Part shown: positions 8,381-12,855 of the stretch, piece after piece | Layout of the letters: the number at the start of each line of letters is the position of its first letter | How positions within the stretch are numbered: the first letter of the stretch is position 1 | Assembly (NCBI GenBank): GCA_021162325.1 | Contig: JAGGYV010000262.1 | Location: 1-12,855, forward strand | Direction of reading: 5' to 3' | Length of the DNA stretch: 12,855 bases | From: Desulfobacteraceae bacterium | Lineage (GTDB): Bacteria; Desulfobacterota; Desulfobacteria; Desulfobacterales; Desulfosalsimonadaceae | Translations under genes and position numbers: made by a program | The notes under the pieces: model-generated | Told to the model about the DNA's origin: nothing | Databases searched by the model: none | Seen by the model: the letters and a program-made list of their open reading frames with translations, nothing else

Positions 8381-8412
8381 TTACTTACCCCCTTCTTTCT
8401 TGTTTAAAAGCT

Positions 8413-8481
8413 GATGGCTTCGTAAAAAGTCCAAATTCTTTGCCATCGAAATCTGACTTTTTACGAGTTTGTCAAAGCCAT
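8413..8481. repeat. Short MITE-like hairpin (69 bp) in the DUF1302 5' leader
   Basis: GATGGCTTCGTAAAAAGTCC (8413-8432) faces GACTTTTTACGA (8455-8466) and AAAGCCAT (8474-8481). CGTAAAAAGTC pairs perfectly with GACTTTTTACG, and GGCTT pairs with AAGCC after a bulge. It has the same ends as the longer copies but lacks their middle, so it looks like a deleted derivative. It lies between the inferred transcript start and the DUF1302 start codon, about 33 bases from the ATG. Confidence 0.75.
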
Positions 8482-8596
8482 TCCCTATTAATAGTTATTT
8501 ATTGAAATTTTGTAACTTAAACAAATAATCCCGATCTTGATACCGTTGCCGTTATTATGTATTGCTTCATGAACATTGTTTATCGATGACCTACAG

Positions 8597-8620
8597 TGTT
8601 ATTTTGTTATAGTGTTATAG
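8597..8620 (-). promoter_or_regulatory. Three 8-bp direct repeats at the inferred transcript start (possible operator)
   Basis: On the + strand TGTTAT begins at 8597, 8605 and 8613, an exact 8-bp period; the last two units are identical TGTTATAG octamers. The block starts four bases past the -10 hexamer and spans the inferred start site near 8617, a location suited to a regulator or to initiation control. No regulator gene is adjacent, so the function is an inference. Confidence 0.45.
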
Positions 8621-8623
8621 AAC

Positions 8624-8653
8624 AGTATATATACATATATTTTCTTTTGTCAA
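8624..8653 (-). promoter_or_regulatory. Sigma-70-type promoter for the DUF1302-DUF1329-Ycf48-RND series
   Basis: On the minus strand TTGACA (8653-8648) matches the -35 consensus fully. After an 18-bp spacer TATACT (8629-8624) matches the -10 at five of six positions. An A/T-rich tract lies upstream (8655-8720). Start is predicted near 8617, giving a leader of about 240 nt to the ATG at 8380. It is the best promoter-like match I found in the window. Confidence 0.65.
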
Positions 8654-8737
8654 ACTTTTTTTTAATATCTTTTAAATTAATATAACTATTTGTTAATATA
8701 AACTTTAATTAATTTTTTACGCGTGAAATCGAGTTCA

Positions 8738-8875
8738 GACGTCAACGTAAAAAATTCACCAATCTAATAAAATTGGCAAGGCGTCGCAAATCTCGAGAAA
8801 TGAGGCGTACCAACTCGTACGTTGAATGACGAAAGATGAGCGCAACGCAGAAATTGGACTTTTTACAAAGCCATC
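8738..8875 (-). repeat. MITE-like element, copy 2 (138 bp), overlapping the gltS-type stop codon
   Basis: On the minus strand it starts GATGGCTTTGTAAAAAGTCC (8875-8856); the last two bases of the gene's TGA (8876-8874) lie within it. It ends, read on the + strand, with GACGTCAACGTAAAAAATTC (8738-8757), which matches the other end as a degenerate terminal inverted repeat. Inside are the GCGTTGCGCTCAT block and CCAAT/ATTGG (8759-8763 with 8772-8776), followed on the minus strand by six T's, a weak terminator-like shape shared with copy 1. Confidence 0.78.
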
Positions 8876-10244
8876 AAAATAATTTTTCAGGCTTTCCCCA
8901 AAACTTCAACACCTTGAGAAGCACCAGGGTTAACAATAAAATGGCCATGTATAATCCGATCATCAGAACAATACCATACCCGTGAGATACCGGCAATGTC
9001 GCCAAAACCATACATATTATGGTAAACGGAAAAACAAGAAAAGGATAAGCGCTCAGTTCCATGAGCATCGGCGACTTGAATTCCGGATCCACCATTCGAA
9101 GAAGCAATAAACCGGTTGACATCTGCCCGGTATACATGCCGTAAGTGACAACAGTATGTTCCAGGTTCATGGTGTGCATCCGTCTCCCAAAATACCGAAC
9201 AGACAGCAAGGTAATTATTCCTGAAGGGATCGATATGACCAGAATCGGAACAATAAACATCCAGACAATACCGAGATTAATGGCCATCAAAGTGGCAGTG
9301 ATCATGATATCAATACTAAATCCGGTGATGCGGTTTTGAATCCCCGGATTAACAAGATGTTCAACACCTGCTTTTCTCATCAATAAACGGAACAGGAGCG
9401 CAAAAATCATACCGATTGCAAAGAAAAAACCCCATAGCACCTTTCCGGTTGTAGGCGGCAACATGCCAACAATGCTGTGGCAGAAAAAATAAGTTATCAC
9501 ATAAATGAGTCCGATAAGACCGAGCTGAAAGGCTAGATTATCAATATTCTCCGTATGAAACGTCAGCGCACCGGCACTGACATCCTTTTTCTCTTTTGGA
9601 AGGATTCCTTTTAAAAAATCTTCAGGCAGTGATTTCTTACCATATTTTGCTGCTCCGCATTTTAAACCCATTTTGACAAGGGGCATTCCCAGAAAAAAAC
9701 AAAATATATATCCCATCACCGCGAATGTGAGACCCACCGTCACCGCATGCTCAAAACCAAACTCTGCGTATACTTTACCGATGGATAAAGCCTGGCCGGG
9801 TCCTTCATTAAAACCGATCGGCAATAACAGGCCAAAGGTCGGAAAAAATTCTTTGCCAAACATGCCAAATAACAGGATAGACCCTAAGCCGATAATCGCT
9901 TGAAGAGGCCAGGTAATACCTTTCATGAGCGCCATCCATAAAGCGCCTCTAAAAACCTGTTTTCCTCCGCCATGCTTCATATTATGGTTTTCATTCCGGG
10001 TCAGACCAACGGAAATAAACGCGATGTTTAAAAAATGATAGGCAAAATTCTCAAACAGCGAAAAAGGTAAATCAAACATCTTCAGATTTAAAGCAACACA
10101 GCCCAGCGCTCCCCCGACAAGACAGCTTGGGAGCAGGAAAGATTGAAAAAAACGGACTTTCGCACGAAGAATAACGCCAAAGAGAAGGAAAATTCCTATG
10201 GCACCAAAAGCTAATAATGGCTCAAAAACAAACGGTATTTCCAT
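8874..10244 (-). CDS. GltS-family (ESS) sodium:carboxylate symporter, substrate unproven (456 aa)
   Basis: This inner-membrane transporter has about ten to twelve hydrophobic segments arranged as two halves around a charged cytoplasmic stretch (about 191-236, rich in Lys). Each half holds a Gly-rich, probably re-entrant segment: LPIGFNEGPGQALSIG (141-156) and YGMYTGQMSTGLLLL (368-382). In GltS proteins these places carry the pore motifs. The first resembles the GltS SGGHGT motif only loosely (NEGPGQ), and the protein is about 55 residues longer than E. coli GltS, so glutamate is not assured. GAGGAG lies six bases before the ATG at 10244. It follows the MFS gene by 288 bp and has its own promoter candidate. 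Family moderately sure, substrate not known. Confidence 0.75.
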   Translation of the reverse strand: MEIPFVFEPLLAFGAIGIFLLFGVILRAKVRFFQSFLLPSCLVGGALGCVALNLKMFDLPFSLFENFAYHFLNIAFISVGLTRNENHNMKHGGGKQVFRGALWMALMKGITWPLQAIIGLGSILLFGMFGKEFFPTFGLLLPIGFNEGPGQALSIGKVYAEFGFEHAVTVGLTFAVMGYIFCFFLGMPLVKMGLKCGAAKYGKKSLPEDFLKGILPKEKKDVSAGALTFHTENIDNLAFQLGLIGLIYVITYFFCHSIVGMLPPTTGKVLWGFFFAIGMIFALLFRLLMRKAGVEHLVNPGIQNRITGFSIDIMITATLMAINLGIVWMFIVPILVISIPSGIITLLSVRYFGRRMHTMNLEHTVVTYGMYTGQMSTGLLLLRMVDPEFKSPMLMELSAYPFLVFPFTIICMVLATLPVSHGYGIVLMIGLYMAILLLTLVLLKVLKFWGKPEKLF

Positions 10245-10310
10245 ATCGAACTCCTCAATCGCATCCTTGATTAGTCTTCAGTGTTGTCTAATCTGCAATC
10301 CATTTGAATT

Positions 10311-10345
10311 ATTTTATCTGCTTATTCGGTTTACTCAAGTTGAGT
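10311..10345 (-). promoter_or_regulatory. Candidate promoter of the GltS-type gene with a palindrome over the -35
   Basis: On the minus strand TTGAGT (10338-10333), a 16-bp spacer and TAAAAT (10316-10311) form a moderate sigma-70 match, 60-70 bases before the ATG. The -35 is one arm of a perfect palindrome ACTCAA-G-TTGAGT (10333-10345), the layout of a repressor or activator site. No regulator is encoded next to it. Confidence 0.45.
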
Positions 10346-10374
10346 TTAAAAGTTATTATTTCCAATATACAGCA

Positions 10375-10462
10375 CTGGATTCCCGCCTTCGCGGGAATGA
10401 CATAACCTTTATTCATCATAAAAGAATCGACTGTCGTCATACCCGCGAAGGCGGGTATCCAG
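10375..10462. repeat. Inverted doublet of CCCGC hairpins
   Basis: The left copy at 10375-10401 holds stem ATTCCCGC/GCGGGAAT with loop CTTC. The right copy at 10436-10462 is inverted and holds ATACCCGC/GCGGGTAT with loop GAAG. Outer ends CTGGAT and ATCCAG also mirror each other. The T-A to A-T change within the stem is compensated. It lies between the MFS stop and the GltS-type promoter. This is a widespread class of proteobacterial repeat. Confidence 0.85.
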
Positions 10463-10532
10463 GAAAATAGTCCCTTTATTTTGATGGCTCACCGCGTTTA
10501 ACTTGGGCGAAGTGAATAACCGAGTTATTCAA

Positions 10533-11834
10533 TTATCTCGTTCCCTGGGGAATATAGTGTGTCTCTATCTGTTTATTCTGTAATACGGATGGCACTAAGC
10601 CCAGCAAAATAACCGAAAGAAAAATCATCATAGCGCAAAATAGCAGCAGTGTATCATACTCGCTCATCTTCAGTCCAAAAAATATCCAAGATTTACTCAA
10701 TAGTTTCAAATCAATAATCTTGCCGCTTAACATTCCGGACAGGGTAATCCCGCCCGAGTACATCATAAAATTTAACGAAGTGGATAGCGACTTATTCTCT
10801 TTTGAAATGAGTGACATCATCTCTGTTGTTATAGCGATACCGGACATGGCCCTTACGATGCCAAACAAAATAGTGAGAATGCCGACAGAGACCAGTAACG
10901 AGGTAGAAAAAACATTTCGTAAAACAAACAAAACCAGTATGGCCCCAAATCCCATATGGCAAATCAAAAAGATCGTCTTTGTGCCATATCGATCAATGAC
11001 CTTTCCACCAAAATAGAACCCGATAATTGACCCCACAAATAACAAGTTTCCCAGGAGCACTATCTGATATTCTGTAAATTTTAAAACATCTTTCTCGAGA
11101 AGGCTAAATATCCATGGGCACGCGCCGGTAAAAAACATGATAAAAAAAGTATACGCGCAAAAAGGAAGGTAACCCGGAATCGCCATGGCCTTAGCAATTG
11201 ACTTCCCAAAGCTGTCGGGCAAAGGTCTGTGCTTATCTATTTCAGGCAATTTTACATAAAAAAACAACCTGGCGAAGAGCAGTATAGTAACCCCGACCAT
11301 TATAATTTGATATACACTTATACTTGAATATATCTTTAAAAAAGCGGTAACAACCAGTGTAAATATAACCCCGGTAATATGCCATGACAGCCGAAGATTC
11401 CCGAAAAACCTTCCGCGAAATTCCACCGGCACAATGGGATCAAGCAGGGCAAACCATCCGGAAACAAACATGGCATATCCAATGCTGAATAATAGAATAC
11501 CAAAAAAAACAGTTGAAATAGCCGCTTGAAAGGAGAATATCCCTGTCGCTGATATGACGGCAAATCCAATAATCGTTCCCACCAATCCGATACTGCCAAT
11601 CATTTTTTTCCCGAACACGTCTGCCATATGCGCTGCCGGCACCAGAAAAACAAATATGATCAGTGATGGTAAAGATAAAAACATCAACACATCGGCACTG
11701 CAAATACCGATTTTGGACAGATAGGCCAGCATAAATCCATTATCAAATAATATGGTGGCAAGCATGCCGGCACTTTGCGCCATTATGACAAAGCGCATCG
11801 CTTTTTTTCTTGTTATGCCATCCATTGTTTTCAT
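10533..11834 (-). CDS. Major facilitator superfamily transporter (433 aa)
   Basis: The protein has about twelve hydrophobic segments in two halves. The MFS signature loop between TM2 and TM3 is HMADVFGKKM (69-78), and its counterpart in the second half is GKVIDRYGTKTI (277-288). EFRGRFFG (138-145), between TM4 and TM5, is also typical. A cytoplasmic stretch at about 195-215 separates the halves. Length is normal for the superfamily. Nothing in the motifs or neighbours names a substrate; sugar, metabolite or drug transport are all possible. The ATG at 11834 has no convincing ribosome site (upstream is TTATTATCAA), and Met4 or Met13 are no better, so the start is uncertain by a few codons. The upstream 433 bases are filled with repeats. 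Confidence 0.85.
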   Translation of the reverse strand: MKTMDGITRKKAMRFVIMAQSAGMLATILFDNGFMLAYLSKIGICSADVLMFLSLPSLIIFVFLVPAAHMADVFGKKMIGSIGLVGTIIGFAVISATGIFSFQAAISTVFFGILLFSIGYAMFVSGWFALLDPIVPVEFRGRFFGNLRLSWHITGVIFTLVVTAFLKIYSSISVYQIIMVGVTILLFARLFFYVKLPEIDKHRPLPDSFGKSIAKAMAIPGYLPFCAYTFFIMFFTGACPWIFSLLEKDVLKFTEYQIVLLGNLLFVGSIIGFYFGGKVIDRYGTKTIFLICHMGFGAILVLFVLRNVFSTSLLVSVGILTILFGIVRAMSGIAITTEMMSLISKENKSLSTSLNFMMYSGGITLSGMLSGKIIDLKLLSKSWIFFGLKMSEYDTLLLFCAMMIFLSVILLGLVPSVLQNKQIETHYIPQGTR

Positions 11835-11886
11835 ATTTGATAATAAAGGTATGCCGGTTGAAGGTATAAAATTGAAGGTTAAAGGT

Positions 11887-11920
11887 GTAGGCTGGATTAG
11901 CTCGTAGAGCGTAATCCGGC
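11887..11920. repeat. Single REP-like unit with GTAG head
   Basis: It reads GTAGGCTGGATTAG, then CTCGTAGAG, then CGTAATCCGGC. GGATTA pairs with TAATCC and GCTC with GAGC, giving a nested palindrome. It shares the GTAGGCTGG opening and CCGGC ending with the doublet at 1252-1310. Confidence 0.7.
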
Positions 11921-11927
11921 ATTTTTT

Positions 11928-12054
11928 GATGGCGTCGTAAAAAGTCCCATCTACTGCGTTGCAGTGATTTTTCAGACTTTCAATATACTACATGTATTAT
12001 TTCAATCCTGAAAAACCACTGCGCCTTGTATATGAAACTTTTAACTTAGCCATC
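11928..12054. repeat. MITE-like palindrome, 127 bp, same ends but different core
   Basis: The left end GATGGCGTCGTAAAAAGTCC (11928-11947) and right end TTTTAACTTAGCCATC (12039-12054) are inverted. Inside, CAGTGATTTTTCAG (11962-11975) mirrors CTGAAAAACCACTG (12008-12021) with one mismatch. The whole can fold as one long hairpin. The terminal sequence is that of the elements at 8413, 8738 and 3721, but the core is unrelated to theirs, so one mobilising activity may serve several cores. Confidence 0.75.
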
Positions 12055-12153
12055 CACATACTTTTTGATAGAGCGTCGAGACTGAAGGCCAATGATTAAT
12101 TAGCAACCATCCTCACCTTTTAGTTTTCCGCAAAAAATTCCCGAATCCGACGC

Positions 12154-12222
12154 GGGCGGGGATAAACCCCGCCCTTACGAAGGACCGAATTGACATTGTA
12201 GGGGCGGGGTTTATCCCCGCCC
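12154..12222. repeat. REP-like inverted doublet, GC hairpins
   Basis: The right copy (12198-12222) is identical to 5101-5125 (GTAG head, stem GGGCGGGG/CCCCGCCC, loop TTTAT). The left copy (12154-12178) is inverted, with head GTAA on its own strand and the same stem. The copies are 19 bases apart and can pair with each other as well as fold singly. They lie about 45 bases beyond the toroid gene's stop. Confidence 0.85.
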
Positions 12223-12267
12223 AAAATCTCAAAATTCATGTTTAGTTCGGGTTAAATTAAAAGTTGC

Positions 12268-12855
12268 CTATTTGGAGGAGAGCGCCTGTGCATAATAATC
12301 AAACCAGACAACCCGCTCCTGGGTCACTTCAACGCCAAATATATTGGGTTGTTCTTCCAACGACTGAAATAATGGCCTGCGAATCCAGCCACCGGCCGGA
12401 TCCTGAATCTTTAATTGATGGTCCGCCACTTTAACAACAACATCGGCATATTTCTGATCACCAGTGGCTTGATAAAGCCATGAACACCCCCACCCGATTT
12501 TTCCGGACGTCAGATCTTCATACACTTCTTTTCTGCACTTTTGGGTCAACCCAAAAATCCTGTCAGCAGTTTCCAGCCAGCGGGAATCCTGTGTGAGTTC
12601 ATATAATTTTGCAAGACCCGCCATGGCAGCTCCGAAATACCAGTACATAAAACCGGGCATCTGGAAATCAAGTACATACTCCGGGATTTCATGGGGCTGA
12701 CATACGGTAATCAAATGTTTATTTAACCATAGTCTGCGCATGTACAATCGTTCATCCGGCTCAGGCTGATCATCCAGCATTTTTTCAAAAAATTCACCAC
12801 ATTTGATGGCAGCTTCTTTTCTGCCCAAAATGGACAGGGCAACAAGTCCTAAAGC
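12268..12855 (-). CDS. Alpha/alpha-toroid-like protein, C-terminal part; 5' end beyond the right edge
   Basis: The frame is open to the right edge and encodes the last 195 residues, ending at a TAG (12270-12268). No start is needed inside the window: an in-frame TTG near 12828 lies within a continuous helix (ALGLVALSILGRKEAAIKCG). The chain is built of amphipathic helix pairs, including KLYELTQDSRWLETADRIFG and WLYQATGDQKYADVVVKVAD. Gly-rich turns KIGWGCSW and QDPAGGWI follow, the pattern of six-hairpin glycosidase-like or terpenoid-cyclase-like toroids. No catalytic Asp-rich cyclase motif is in the visible part, so enzyme class is undetermined. It is co-directional with the MFS gene but 433 bp away. 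Confidence 0.6.
   Translation of the reverse strand, partial: ALGLVALSILGRKEAAIKCGEFFEKMLDDQPEPDERLYMRRLWLNKHLITVCQPHEIPEYVLDFQMPGFMYWYFGAAMAGLAKLYELTQDSRWLETADRIFGLTQKCRKEVYEDLTSGKIGWGCSWLYQATGDQKYADVVVKVADHQLKIQDPAGGWIRRPLFQSLEEQPNIFGVEVTQERVVWFDYYAQALSSK

Larger units (their letters stand above)
8381..8873. other. Regulatory and repeat-filled intergenic region upstream of DUF1302
   Basis: These 493 bases contain no credible gene. From right to left they hold the MITE-like copy 2 behind the gltS-type stop, an 11-bp inverted repeat (AATTTTTTACG 8711-8721 with CGTAAAAAATT 8746-8756), an AT-rich tract of about 60 bases that could serve as an UP element, the promoter at 8624-8653, triplet direct repeats at 8597-8620, about 110 bases of leader with nothing recognised, and the hairpin element at 8413-8481 before the ribosome site. 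Confidence 0.7.
11835..12267. other. Repeat-filled intergenic region of 433 bases upstream of the MFS gene
   Basis: No gene is credible here. It holds spaced copies of TTGAAGGT (11858-11865 and 11872-11879), a REP-like unit at 11887-11920, a 127-bp MITE-like palindrome at 11928-12054 and a GC hairpin doublet at 12154-12222. About 95 bases (12055-12150) and 45 bases before the toroid gene's stop show nothing recognisable. I found no confident promoter for the MFS gene. Confidence 0.65.

Noticed and set aside
10513..10531. Hairpin TGAATAAC-CGA-GTTATTCA right after the MFS stop as a terminator
   Set aside because: The stem is AT-rich and no T-run follows on the minus strand.
1252..12222. Short repeats considered as a CRISPR array
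   Set aside because: The units are scattered, palindromic or inverted, without regular spacers or cas genes.

Overview
The window reads as an ordinary chromosomal stretch of a Gram-negative bacterium of moderate GC content. Every convincing gene lies on the minus strand, so transcription runs from right to left. A beta-barrel outer-membrane protein, several exported proteins and many short palindromic repeats of types I associate with Desulfobacterales-like Deltaproteobacteria (Desulfobacterota) suggest that group. This placement is an inference from repeat style and gene content; there is no rRNA or marker gene to confirm it.

Right part (about 8874-12855), in transcription order: the 3' part of a gene for an alpha/alpha-toroid-like protein cut by the right edge (12268-12855); a repeat-filled gap of 433 bases; an MFS transporter (10533-11834); a gap with an inverted repeat doublet and a candidate promoter with a perfect palindrome over its -35; and a GltS-family sodium:carboxylate symporter (8874-10244).

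Left part (1-8650) is the main interest. A strong sigma-70-like promoter (TTGACA/TATACT, 18-bp spacer) at 8624-8653 is followed by a 5' leader of about 240 nt and then a same-strand series of five genes: a DUF1302 outer-membrane barrel (6689-8380), a DUF1329 exported protein (5304-6665), a Ycf48/BNR-type beta-propeller (3891-5012), a 12-TM RND/MMPL-type exporter (1359-3674) and a second, PQQ/BamB-like propeller cut by the left edge (1-1151). DUF1302, DUF1329, Ycf48-like and RND genes recur together in other proteobacteria. Taken together they look like an envelope-spanning machine for a hydrophobic cargo: inner-membrane RND pump, periplasmic carrier and propeller scaffolds, outer-membrane barrel. 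The cargo is not evident from the sequence.

The spacers are unusual. Only the DUF1302-DUF1329 junction is tight (23 bp). Every other spacer in the series, and those around the transporters, holds one or more repeats: REP-like hairpins with a GTAG head, inverted doublets, and a MITE-like family sharing the end GATGGCTTCGTAAAAAGTCC. Two MITE-like copies sit directly behind stop codons, and one contains the gltS-type gene's TGA. Different hairpin copies show compensatory changes, which indicates that the fold itself is maintained. No tRNA, rRNA, CRISPR array, IS transposase or phage gene was seen.
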